Shown piece by piece: positions 28,901 to 39,300 of a stretch of DNA of 64,000 bases. Location of the stretch: NCBI GenBank assembly GCA_964036195.1, contig OZ038450.1, positions 22,349,208-22,413,207 of the forward strand. The letters run 5' to 3'. Each line of letters starts with the position of its first letter. The stretch's first letter is position 1. Made by a program: the position numbers and the translations under genes. The stretch comes from Sphaerolaimus hirsutus. Taxonomy: Eukaryota > Nematoda > Chromadorea > Monhysterida > Sphaerolaimidae. The notes below the pieces were generated by a model. It had not been told where the DNA came from. It saw nothing but the letters and a program-made list of their open reading frames with translations, and did no database searches.

Positions 28901-31771
28901 TTTTAAAAAAAAAAAGCGCTGGCAACATTTTTAGTACTCATGCACTAGGTATTTTACAAAAAATTTTTGCGCGCAAGCGCATAATTTCACATGCAAATTG
29001 CCATTGGTGGTTGTTTTCATTGGTTTTGTAGCATTTTAGTGGCATTGCTTCTATTCCTGCATGGTATCATGTAATAATAAGTTGAGGAGATATGTCAGTG
29101 TAGTAAATAATATCCAGCCAATGTGCTTCCACTTTTCTACAGTGTCAAACATCACTGTCATGTATTAGCCAATTTTTTATAGCCAAATTTAGGCACTATT
29201 CCATGCCTAACAACACTTGCAGTCAAGAAACATTCAAAAACAGCGATATACAGAATAAGTCGACATAAAATTGGATTTTTTTGGCAGAAATCAGCGCTTA
29301 TAATGCCATCAGATGATTACATAGCCACTCTATGGTTATATATCATCACAAGTACTGCCACTTGTCTGATATACCTGTATATATTGACTTAGGACCATAT
29401 TTGGGAGCTTTTTAGTTAACGTCTTGACAATTTTTTAAAAAAAGTGAAAAAAGCGCGTTTTTTTAAAAAAAGCGTTGTTTTTTTAAAAAAAAGCGGGGCC
29501 GTTAAAAAAAGCGCTTTTTTCCATCCCTATTTAGGTCTAGTCAAAACTTGTGATCTGATTTTTGCGCCACTGCAAATTGGAAACTTAAATATTTTTATAA
29601 AAATATCCATCTGCACGTGTGTTGAAAAACAGTTTTGTTTTCTAATCATCGACACCCTACCCTAGCCCTAGCATTGAATCCATACTCAATTGACAATTAT
29701 CAGAGGTTTCACCATCTTATCCAAAATCACATTCAAATTTCCAAACCCACATATTTTAATAGCCAATTTGATCCACTTGAACAGAATGTACCCAGTGAGC
29801 ACCATGCACACGCTGTTCACGGCTTCATTGAACGCGTAGGGCACCATTTTCTGCGCTACTTTTCCCAGTGGGCCGCTATATTTGGTGCTATTTTCCTTGC
29901 CGGGCATGAATTTGCTGCACCAGGGCTGGCACACTGGCGCCAGGATCATTGCTGACAGGTCGCCGCTGCCGAAAAGGTTCTGGATGCTGTTGATGGACAC
30001 CATTATCATCTGGGGGGGGGGGGGGTATTTGAGTGCTGCTGAGTTTTGGATGTGTCATTGGTCTGGTAATTTGAAAAGGAAAAATGTTATATAGTCTCGG
30101 CGGACATCAAACTTACCTACTATTATGGAAACCTACCATAACCCATCTGAATAATGAGCCAAAAATTTTACAGTTTTTCACCACAGTATTTCGTTTTTAT
30201 GGAATAATTAATTTAAAAACTTATCACAAGATTTTATTCATTAAATTATGGTAGGATTCTGCACACACTTTGCGGTCCGCCGAGTATATTCAAAAGCACT
30301 ACAAAAAACCTCTGCCCCATTTCGTTTTCAAAACCCAAGTAACACGCACCTGGACAAACACGAGACCGGTGGCAATCATTCTGTTTTTGTTGGTCGCCCT
30401 GCGGCCGCACATTTTGACGCCCAAATGAAGAGTAATGGCTATTATGCAAGCGATGCTGCCGACTACGCCGCGCGCTGCGAAAGTTGAAAGTTTGTATTGG
30501 CACACTATTTTCACACGAAATTTCGAAAACTCATAAATGAGCTTTGAACGTGTTTGAGTTTTCCACAATGGCCCTGCGCACACACTAGTTTTCACACGAA
30601 ATTTTCTAAACTCATAAATGAGTTTCAAACATGTTTGTGGTTTCCACAATGAGTCATTTTCAATCTCCGTCAACTGTACCTAGTTGACGGCCATCTCATT
30701 TTAGAAAACTCAAATGCGTTCTAAGCTGATTTGTGAGTTTTCGAAGTTTCGTGTGAAAACTAGTGTGCGCAGGCACATTGGTGCTGTGCACACTTGTTAC
30801 TGTCCGAAAACTCAGATTTTGGTGAACTCATAAATCGGATTTAAACGCATTTGAGTTCACGAAAATGAGGTGTCTGTCACCTACTGTTGACGAAGATTTC
30901 AGAAGTTCGGAAACTGATAAATACGTTTTAAGTTTTGGGAATTTGTGTCGATTTTTCGAACCTCGCGTTGTCACCTTCTGCTCTGTGCTGAATTGAATTC
31001 CCGTTAGATCGTCCAATGTCTGCGTTTGTGGGGTGTCTAAATTTAAAGTTGTATTTATATGTTGACCCATAACCATATTTGGGAGGTTTTAAGAAAAGGG
31101 TTTTATTTATATGAAAAACGTCTTATTTTAAAAAACTTTTCAAAAACAGGGTCGTTAAAAACAATTTTCCACCCCCCCCCCCCCCCACCCCTACCGCCTG
31201 GGACAGGTGCCACGAGTTCGCGGCGAGCATGATGCACGACGCTGAAGTCAGCGCGCTGCTCATCACCGACGTGCACAGGTGCGCCGCGTGCGGCAACAGC
31301 GGCATCGTGTTGAACTGGGTCAGCCTAATTGGATGCGGGGGGGGGGGGTGTCATTGTCTTTATAACTTGCGTAATTGGAATCTTATATTTATCTGAGTTA
31401 CCACTGGTGATGTAAAAAGCGCCAAGACTTTGCGCCAATGGCGCCACAGCAAATTGGCGCCAAGCGCCATGGCGCTTTTTATGTTGTCGCTAGCTCCAAG
31501 CGCCAGCGCCGGGCGCTTTTGATCCTGGTGCCGCCAAAAATAGCGCCGTGACGCGTCTCTTGGGCATGGTGCAAAGCGCCAACAGCGCCAGAGCAAAACG
31601 GCGCCAAGCGCCATAGCGCTTTTTGTGTTGGCGATTTTACGTCACTACTTACCACCAAGGCGTGAGCGTGAATAAGCCATTGTTCCACGTGCAAAATGCT
31701 GCCGCCGCGCCTACAAGGCCGCATGTCCTCCGCGACATTCCCAAAACTTTATTCTGCATTTTATTTTGCAT
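25919..31771 (-). CDS. B2: nine-exon multi-pass membrane protein, cluster copy B
   Basis: Minus-strand exons with the same lengths and phases as A2: 1 31771 (or in-frame ATG 31759)-31653, 2 31324-31195, 3 30474-30350, 4 30009-29751, 5 about 28755-28580, 6 28367-28260, 7 27193-27041, 8 26573-26408, 9 26109-25919. All exons are open. Exon 1 ends at TG/gtaagt and exon 2 supplies the third base to make Trp. The protein ends QSSEKTK. As in A2, the exon 2-3 junction needs an extra exon or site. Specific to B2: an 869-bp element in intron 6 (27326) and a hAT-like element in intron 4 (28821). Shared with C2: elements in introns 1 and 3. The function is unknown. Confidence 0.68.
26221..26341. mobile_element. 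Short hAT-like MITE in intron 8 of B2 (same insertion as A2 and C2)
   Basis: Ends TAGGGTTGGGAA / TTTCCAACCCTA with ACCCGA-type repeats inside, at the same intron position as 16702-16835 and 51778-51898. Confidence 0.65.
27194..28259 (-). repeat. Intron 6 of B2: introner-like element split by an 869-bp insertion
   Basis: Coding-strand start GTGCCACTCTCAGACCCTG; end ...GAGTGCCCCCAG. The TGTAAAATGCC / GGCATTTTACA arms are those of C2 intron 6. The insertion 27326-28194 separates the two halves. Confidence 0.6.
27326..28194. mobile_element. 869-bp element with 26-bp inverted ends and AATT duplication
   Basis: Both ends begin GAGGCATCTAGTTCCGAATG and continue identically for six more bases (26-bp perfect TIR). 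TSD aatt at 27322-27325 and 28195-28198; the empty site in C2 (near 53313) reads catgaatttcgacac once. The interior has many copies of CGAAACAGGGTATCTCCA, mostly + oriented with one inverted near 27906-27923, resembling the subterminal CGGTATCTCCAT next to the right end. A GC-richer coding-like segment lies at 27805-27905. I cannot place the superfamily. Confidence 0.8.
28821..29529. mobile_element. 709-bp hAT-like element with TAGGGATGGC ends (B2 intron 4)
   Basis: Ends TAGGGATGG / CCATCCCTA with perfect 8-bp TSD tttaggtc (28813-28820 and 29530-29537). The empty site is in C2 near 53935. Subterminal sequence is a set of AAAAAAGCGC / GCGCTTTTTT palindromes on both sides. No recognisable gene. 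Confidence 0.83.
30093..30287. mobile_element. MITE with CTCGGCGGAC ends in intron 3 of B2
   Basis: Relative of 1599-1791; the right end GTCCGCCGAGTATA is intact and the left end reads tagtctcggcggac. C2 has the same insertion (55053-55247) and A2 lacks it, so it entered the B/C ancestor. Confidence 0.7.
30495..30775. mobile_element. Foldback MITE cluster in intron 2 of B2
   Basis: Two partly overlapping copies of the CACTAGTTTTCACACGAAAT family, with a central gtacctagttgacgg. In C2 the same region is split by a 1.7-kb element, which makes this the empty site of 55538-57236. Confidence 0.6.
31405..31647. mobile_element. 243-bp hAT-like element whose TSD overlaps the exon 1 splice donor of B2
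   Basis: Ends TGGTGATGTAAAA / TTTTACGTCACTA; flanks gttaccac (31397-31404) and cttaccac (31648-31655), 7 of 8 matching. Read on the coding strand the second flank contains the TG/gtaag donor of exon 1. The interior carries GGCGCC-type repeats. The same insertion is at 58055-58297; A2 lacks it. Confidence 0.68.
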
Positions 31772-32640
31772 TGTTTAGTTATTCAGAGTTGTTCGTCTAA
31801 TATCAGCTGCGCATAGTTTTTTCAAAGAAATATTTATCGATCAATTTTGTGTGTTTGTATTTATTTGCCCATTGCGGGGATTTTTGTAGTTCGCTTCGGG
31901 GAATGGGTACCTGCAAAATGAAGTGGCTGGTAAACAACCAGATGTTTTTAGTCAAATGAATAGATGTTTTGCCGCAAAAGCTCATGGCCGGAAAATTTTA
32001 TATTTAACCATTATGTATTTTGTGGGCGAGCGCGTGTCCATGCACATCGAAAACACGCGTAGCGGCTACAAAAATAATGACTTTTTGATTGAAATCGATC
32101 CATCCGGGTGTAGCTGTTCGCGCAGGTGAACAGTATACTTAATTCACTGATGGCAGACCTTACAAGAAATCTACCATATTCCATCTGAATAAAAGAACAG
32201 ACACTGGTAAAATTTATCGTCGCATCACATTGCTCCCACCTTTGGTTATCGACCTAATTTGATGACAATTACAATTTTTAACGTGACCGTATTCGTAAAA
32301 ATGTGGTATTGTTCATTGTATAGCGTTATAAAAGTTTGAAACATTTAAACAGGCGTAAGTACCCAATAATTAGAAACACTAAATTAGGATAAAAATTGTG
32401 GCTGGTTGTCCGTCGAGTATACCTATATATAATACCCATTCGCGTGACATGAGACGCGTGATTGGATGAAAATAGTGCAAGGGTGTGGAAAAAATTTGAT
32501 TTGTTCTCAATTAAAATTGGATCGCTAATCCTGTCAACAAATATTCATTATTCAATCATGTTTAAATTTACATATCGATAATAACTTTATTTTCATTTCT
32601 CATTTCTGTCAACTACGGTCCCTCTGGGACAACATCATCA
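31772..32640. other. 5' flank of B2: duplicate of 22175-23553, no gene
   Basis: Shares several segments with the 5' flank of A2 and has no ORF of interest. A partial gtccgtcgagtatacc near 32408 resembles the end of the CTCGGCGGAC MITE. The promoter of B2 should be here. Confidence 0.4.
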
Positions 32641-32654
32641 TATCCATGCATCGA

Positions 32655-35600
32655 TTATCTTTCCTTCTTATCATCACCAATCAACGGTTTCGATACGCTC
32701 TCATCCGCCCCATCTATGTGCACTTCCTCAGTACTCTGCGCAGAGTGCATGTGCACTTTGCCGTGCTTTGCGCGCCTGCTGTGCATGTGCACTTTGCCGT
32801 GCTTTGCGCGCCCGCTGTGCATGTGCACTTTGCCGTGCTTTGCGCGCCCGCTGTGCATGTGCTCGGAGCGACTCGTCGAAGATTGCGTGCGCTCGTCCAT
32901 GAGCCGCTCGCGCTTGTAGTCGTGCACTGAAACATGCGCTATGAGTTTGTGCTGAAAACTGATGATTGGCGCAGGTACGGAGCAAAGCGCAATCCCCTCG
33001 CCGTTGATAATATCAATTCACCGCCAAATTTCAGGTTTAAATAAATTTAAGTAGAAATTGGTCTACCGTATTACCTCGAAATACCCCCAGGTGGTTTGTC
33101 ATTTCGCCAGCAAATTTTCAGGGGGGTTAATTCGAGGGGGTCTAATGTGCCCACACACACTAGTTTTCACCGTGACTTCGTGGGAAAACTGAATTTTTTT
33201 TCAAATGCAAATTAATGAACACGGGTGAATGATTTGATTTTATTTAAATTAGAATTTTAATTAATAAAAGTTAATATTTGAAAATTTCAAAACTAAAACA
33301 CATATAGCATACAATAAGAGTAAACTGGTGGACAATATAAATGGAAAATTCACAAAATAACATTTTAAAAATCACACAAGCAAGCGATCAGGCTGTCACT
33401 GAGTGTGAGGGTGCCCCAAAGTATATACTATATATAACCAAAGTGGCACCCCCTCAGGCCACCCTTGTTGCTGAAAATATTTTTTTTCCACTTTTTTCTG
33501 GTCAATATAAATGGAAAATCCATACAAATTTTTGTTCAGGCCAGAATTTGATTTATTTATAAAATGGGTTGGGGATGGTTTAGGCCACTGATTTTTTGGG
33601 ACATATGAGATGGTAACTTCCTGCAACTATTCCACCCCCTCACAACCGACGCAATCCTTACACCAAAATTTTGCTGAAGATCAAACCTGAAATATTTTTT
33701 TGAACAAAACATATATTGGAACTAATGTGTCTTACACAGCCCCAGGCTTATGATACAGCACATGGTGGCCAGGACTGCCTTCCTAAGTGTCATGAGCAAC
33801 ATGTGGCTGGTCCTGCACCACATTGTTGCACAAAGATTGCATTTATGGCGATCAGTGGAAATACCAGTGTTCAAAGACAGCATTTCCGTAAAAGCGTGAC
33901 CGGCCTCTGCAGCATCTGCATGCAAATCATTAAATGCTAGTGCCCATTGAATTCAGGCAACAATTATCTGTTAAACATATACCAGGGGACAACTGGAAAT
34001 GTGTCCTGTATTTTGTGGAAATGGGCCAGACAGATGAAGAGGTCATTCGCAGAAAGTGTAAATTTGTGGTTTTTGCAATCACAATCAAAATGTTTGCACT
34101 TATAAAGTTCTTAATATGTTTGAATGTCATGAAGTGGCTGATATCTGCAATTTAGGATGGATTTTTGTGAGGCAGCAGCAGTGTGGGGACAGCATTGGGT
34201 AAAAATCACCCTGCAACCTATGTGCGGCTCTGAGCGAGCCATTAGTGATTTTTTTTCCATCAAAAGACTGCCAGCACAAGCGTATCCAATGCTTGTGTTG
34301 GCAGCATGCCAAAAATGGCAGCGCGCTTTGCCGCAGCAATATTCTGTGTGGGATTCCAAAATTTTCCAATTATATTGGCCAGAAAAAAAATCGGAAAAAA
34401 TATATAGAAGGCTGTCACGGCTAACCAGGGGGGTGCTGGGGGGTGCCATTTGGGGACAATGTAAAGAAATGTTGGCCCCACATTCACACAAAATTTTAGC
34501 TAGATTGGGCTGATCATTTGCACATGAGAATATTTCGAAAATTTATGTAGTCAATTTTCCATTTAAATTGTCCACCAGTTTACGCTGAATGTCGCCATGT
34601 CGCCATTTCAGTTTTCACATCAGTCACGGTGAAAACTAGTGTGTGTAGGGCCATTATTTCGCCAGAAATTTTTTGAAATCCTACATACTCAGACGTAGAA
34701 AAATCTAACAATTACATGAACAGATGTTTATGTGTTTATATACGTATATAACATTATGCACGCATAAACCCTGCCCTAACGTCACTCAGTCATTCGTTTC
34801 AACGTGTGTTCAGCATCATACAGATCACAAACCGCAGTATTTGTCGTGTACATTCTATTTGCACACTATATGTGGGGGTATTTCGAGGGGGTGGTTTATT
34901 ATTTCCTCAGCAAAATGTTAGGGGGTATTTCGAGGGGGGGGGGTAATTCGAGGTAATACGATAGTTACCTGTGTGTTTGAGTGCCAGCAACACCGTGGGC
35001 AGCGCGGTCAGGTGGTGCAGCAAGGCGAAGCTGTCGTAGAGGGAAATGTCGAACAGCAGACTGATTGGGTGCGTCCAGAACTTGGCCACGCGCCAGATTA
35101 TCACGCCGCTGTGAAATGCCACGAATAGTGCCGTCTGCGAGGCGATGTTTATAGATTAAATTTTCATTTAAAGGAACACCATTCTGACTACTGCTGCGGA
35201 TGTGAATGTAAATAATGTACGTACGAAAGTCACATAAAATGGCGCGCTACAAAACAACTTAGGGTGGTGGTAATGGCGCCATTCTATCCCCAAAAGCGAT
35301 ATTCGATATTCGCCATCAATATTTATTTATCTTTTGCAATATTTTCACTATTCAAATGGACACGAAGAAGTGGTCAACATTGGACACAAAGTGGCGCATG
35401 TGCCCAACCAGAGCGACGGCGACCGCGGCGCCGGCCACTCTGCGCTTGAGGTTGGCCGAGCCCGTGAGCACCAGGGGGCACTCCCAGACCCTTTTAAAGA
35501 CCCTGTAAAATGCTATGTGTCATGTAAAAGACCCTGTAAAATGTCATGTGTTATGTAAAAAAACCTGTAAAGTGTCAAATGCCATGTAAAAGCCCCTGTA

Positions 35601-35924
35601 ATGTGTCATGTGTATCAAATATTTTGTTTTGGTATCCAAATCTTATGTTTTTGTATCCAAATATTATGTCAAAAGGTAAGATTTGGATAAATACACATAA
35701 CACATTACAGGGTTTTTACGGGACATTTGACACTTTACAGGGTCTGGGAGTAACACCAGGGTGGCCAGGGCCGCGCCGCTGCTCGCGACCACCGAGACGA
35801 CTGCCAGCAAAGTCCACAGGTCGATTAGGTCGGACGTGCCCACGCCCAGGTCCATGGCCACTTCCGCGTTGTTCTTGTCTGCAATGTCGCAATTCTTCGT
35901 GTTGCATTTCTCGCGGGTGGATTT
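32655..35924 (-). CDS. D: C-terminal exons of a divergent paralogue with an introner in exon 7
   Basis: Minus-strand exons: 7a 35924-35757, 7b 35480-35409, 8 35134-34969 (166 nt, as in A2/B2/C2), 9 32926-32655 (stop TAA). All join in phase. Exon 7a carries a Cys-containing segment (KCNTKNCD) then a TM segment; 7b continues the polar loop (GSANLKRRVAG); exon 8 has two hydrophobic segments around WRVAKFW; exon 9 encodes a hydrophilic tail with three 14-residue repeats (HMHSGRAKHGKV type) ending DDKKER. Exon 7 is one exon in the paralogues but is split here by a 277-bp element. Exons 1-6 are missing: upstream lies the Polinton. An in-frame TAG directly precedes exon 7a and is taken as the splice acceptor. 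The gene may be a 3' fragment left after insertion or duplication. Confidence 0.6.
33150..34650. mobile_element. 1.5-kb element with CACACACTAGTTTTCACCGT ends in intron 8 of D
   Basis: Terminal inverted repeat of about 25 bp (CACACACTAGTTTTCACCGT / ACGGTGAAAACTAGTGTGTG) plus a second inverted pair inside (GTAAACTGGTGGACAATATA near 33320 and its inverse near 34570). The ends resemble the foldback MITEs of this window, so it may be a longer relative. Frames on both strands have no recognised domain. No clean TSD. Confidence 0.55.
35477..35753 (-). mobile_element. 277-bp introner-like element splitting exon 7 of D
   Basis: Perfect 8-bp TSD caccaggg (35469-35476 and 35754-35761). Ends GGCACTCCCAGACCC and GGGTCTGGGAGTAA are inverted. 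On the coding strand a GT in the TSD gives the donor CACCCTG/GTGTTA and an AG in the element gives the acceptor CTGGGAG/TGCCCC, an intron of 276 bp (35756-35481). Splicing adds only TGCCCCCTG (three codons) and keeps the frame. A2, B2 and C2 have no intron at this position. The interior holds repeated CCCTGTAAAATGTCATGTG motifs. Confidence 0.8.
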
Positions 35925-35989
35925 CTATGTGGCAAAGCCGTTTCCGATATTCTTTTGCAAGTGGAAAAGCGTGAGCAGTCGGGTGACAA

Positions 35990-36103
35990 TCGAAACGTAA
36001 AATGCCATGCAAAGTGTCAAAAGTCATGTAAATTGCCTGTAAAATGGAAACAAGTTCGCCATTTTAGTTGGCATTTTTATTGACTTTTGACACATTGCAT
36101 GAC
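35990..36103. repeat. Introner-family remnant adjoining the Polinton
   Basis: Inverted gtaaaatgccatgcaaagtg / cattgcatgaca-like arms identify the introner family; only one end region is recognisable and the other may have been lost at the Polinton junction. Confidence 0.45.
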
Positions 36104-36214
36104 AGTAGTGAGTGCCTAGCACAAACAGCACACAAACTACACCCTTTTTTGAGAAATAGAACACACAAACCCATTTATAAAATTTTTTAAAATAATTTTT
36201 ACAAATATTACACA

Positions 36215-36318
36215 AAAGTCTTACACACAAATATTACACACAAATATTACAACATTATTACACACAAATATTACACACAAATATTACAACATTGTTACAC
36301 ACAAATATTACAACATTG
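36215..36318. promoter_or_regulatory. ACAAATATTACAC tandem repeats upstream of the polymerase gene
   Basis: At least six ACAAATATTACA units, arranged as alternating 13-mers (ACAAATATTACAC) and 24-mers ending ACATTRTTACAC, directly before the TATA box. Their position suggests a regulatory or origin role; that is inference. Confidence 0.6.
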
Positions 36319-36322
36319 GTGG

Positions 36323-36329
36323 TATAAAA
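36323..36329 (+). promoter_or_regulatory. TATA box of the Polinton polymerase gene
   Basis: TATAAAA lies 32 bp upstream of the ATG at 36361, leaving a very short leader. The next ATG upstream is out of context, supporting 36361 as the start. Confidence 0.65.
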
Positions 36330-36360
36330 GCAAAGCTTCTTTCATATTCATTAAAACGCA

Positions 36361-39300
36361 ATGGCTGAACAAATGAACTACGAGCTCGTCGATAGCACAC
36401 CACCCGAGGACAATCAACTGGACACATCATCCGATGACGAGGAATTTGATGAAAACAAGATCAAATACGATGAACAGGATGCTGTAACTCTCAACCGACA
36501 TTACGAATATCTCAAGGACAACATAGCAGAGATAGAGCATTCTGAACCTGGTTGGAAAAATTTGTTTACTATTAAAGAACCTTGGCTGGAAAAAAATGGC
36601 AAATTTTACACAAACTATTATGTATATGACGTAGAGTTTTTACCAAAACTTGAAGATCAAGTTAATGATCCCATTACATTTTTAGAATACGTTCTGGGAA
36701 AATGCATCGAGAAAGTATATTTAGATTATTTTTCAGATAAACAAGCAGAAGAAAAACAAAGAATTTTTGTTGGAATAAAAGTCATGTCAAAAAGTTTTGA
36801 CAAAGGTTACATTTTATCAAAAATCACCCATTTACAAAATGTGTCTATAGCTTCGATTTTAAATAGAGTTGAAATGATTTTTCAATCAGCTGGTACGGAG
36901 GAAGACAATCTGTTAAATGGTTTTTCTGTAAATATCACAACTGTAGAGAGAAATGAGGTAGTAGCTAAAGGATTTGACACCAGGACGAGATTATTACCAG
37001 ATATACAAAGTAGAATACGTTTTCACAGAAAAGCTATTTATAATCCGCCAAATTTAATATCAACACCCGATCAGTGCCTCGCAACATGCTTATTCATGGG
37101 AAAACAATATTTGATGTCAACAATCACAAAAAAACCAAATTTATTCAAGAGATATACTAGAAAACATAGAAAAGGTCAATATGTTACGTTAGAACGAGAT
37201 GTTGCCAGATTCGTAGAATTTGCATCAATATCATTCAATTACGATCGACAATGCAAAGATCTCTACAAAAATGTAAAAATTCTTTTAACGGCTTTACAAA
37301 AATTTCCACCAAAACACAAACAAATGATATACGAATGTAGAGTTTGGTCAATATTAGATGGTGGTATTGAGCTTGTTTTTCAGAGCACACCCAATTGTAA
37401 GAAAAAAGCATGCATTGATTTATTATATGATGATGAGAAGAAACATGTTGTCTTGGTAAAATCTATTAGCACATTAGCAAACTGTTATAGAGTAACAGAC
37501 TGTTGCAACAAAATTATTTTCAATAAACATTCCACATGCAAGTGTTCGCAATCGTCCTGTCCAATGTGTTTTGCAAAAAATATTTGCCCTATAGAAAAAG
37601 GTAAGAAAACCATAATTTGCCAAAGATGTAATAGGTCATTCTACAATAAAACTTGTTATGAAAACCACTTGGTAAACATTTATCCACATAAAAGTAATTT
37701 ACAAGTTACAAAAATAATAGATAGTACTGATGAATCTGATAACGAATGTTGTTTAAATGGACAAGAACTTGAAAAATTGAATGAAGCCTCATGCAAACCA
37801 TTAACGGTCTGCCAATGTCTTCATTTCTGTTCTATATGCAAAAAGAAAATCATTCTAAGCGAGAATCATGAAAATTGCGGTTTCACCAAATGCCAATACT
37901 GCCAAACATATGTACCCATAGAAAAGACTTTTAGAGCGCATCAATTTGAATGTTTTTTCCAGAAACCGATACCGTATGAAACTAAATACCCAGGAAAACC
38001 CTTTCAAATTATTTTTTACGACACAGAAACGTTTCAAAAACCGATTGTAGAGAAGAAAAATAAAATATTTGGAGACACCCCATCCACATCTACAGCAGGA
38101 AGTGATCATGTTTATCGTAAGATTCATGCAACTTACGCAGTCTATTGTATGAAAAGATGTAATAATTGTATATTAGAAAACCAGCCATGCTCGCAATGTG
38201 AATCATGTACTAGCTTCTTTTATGGGTTAGACGCCATAACCCAATTTTATTATTTTTTAATGGATTATAAGAAACATAACAATTTGACTGTGATTGCACA
38301 TAACCTGAGCTTTGACCTATGCGAAATTTTAGCAATTTTTTTAAAAAATGGGAAAATACCAAATTTAATTCTGTCGAATGGTAGGAGAATTTTTTACATG
38401 CGTCTCAATAGTAAAATAAGCTTTTTATGTTCCCTCAAATATTTCCCTATGAGTTTGGAACAAGTGGGCAAAGCTTTTAATTGTACAAAACTTAAAGGTA
38501 ATTTTCCACACGCCATTGTCACCGAACACAATTTAAATAGCACATATGGGGCTTTACCAGAACCAAAGTTTTTTCACGTGGACAGTATGAAGACAGATCA
38601 AAGACTAGAGTTTTTGGAATGGTATGAAAATAATAAATACAATGAGTTTAATATAAAAAATGAATGTTACCAGTATATCAAAGCTGACACGATGGTTTTA
38701 GAAGAGGCTTTTGTGAAATTTACAAAAGAAATTTTTTACACTTTTAATATAATACCTCACCTCAATTCAAAAAGCTTGAGTAGCCTCGCAAATTTTATAT
38801 GGAAAAGTCAACACGTCGACACATCAGTAATATTACACACACCACCCCGCAACAATTTCAATGTTGCCGATATGCAAAGTAAGTGGGCATTGAAGAGTAT
38901 CATAGCTATTGCTAGGTATTATGATAACAAATATATTCAATATTCTAGATCTCAAGAAGGAGAGAAAACAATTTCGTGTTACGATCCGGATGTTGGAAAT
39001 ATCAGAAATTTCAAGATAGACTGCGTTGTATACAAAGATGAAAATAAAACAGAAATAGACTTTTTACGCGAGTATTTGGGATGCAGCGTGCATGGCTGTA
39101 TCCATTGTTTCCCAAATAGGCTTGCAAAAATGAGACAATCGCATTTATCTCATGGAGAAAATTATAAAAACACTCTACACAGAATAAATTTGATTGAAAA
39201 GAATACGGGACTGCGCGTGGAAATGTGGTGGGAATGCGATATACAAAGGCTCAAAAGGGATAGCATAAGATTTGCAAAAATTTACAATGCATGCAAGGTG

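Noticed and set aside
32646-32930. Plus-strand ORFs over the 42-bp repeats
   Set aside because: The minus frame joins in phase to exon 8 of D and ends at a stop after a hydrophilic tail; the plus frames have no context.
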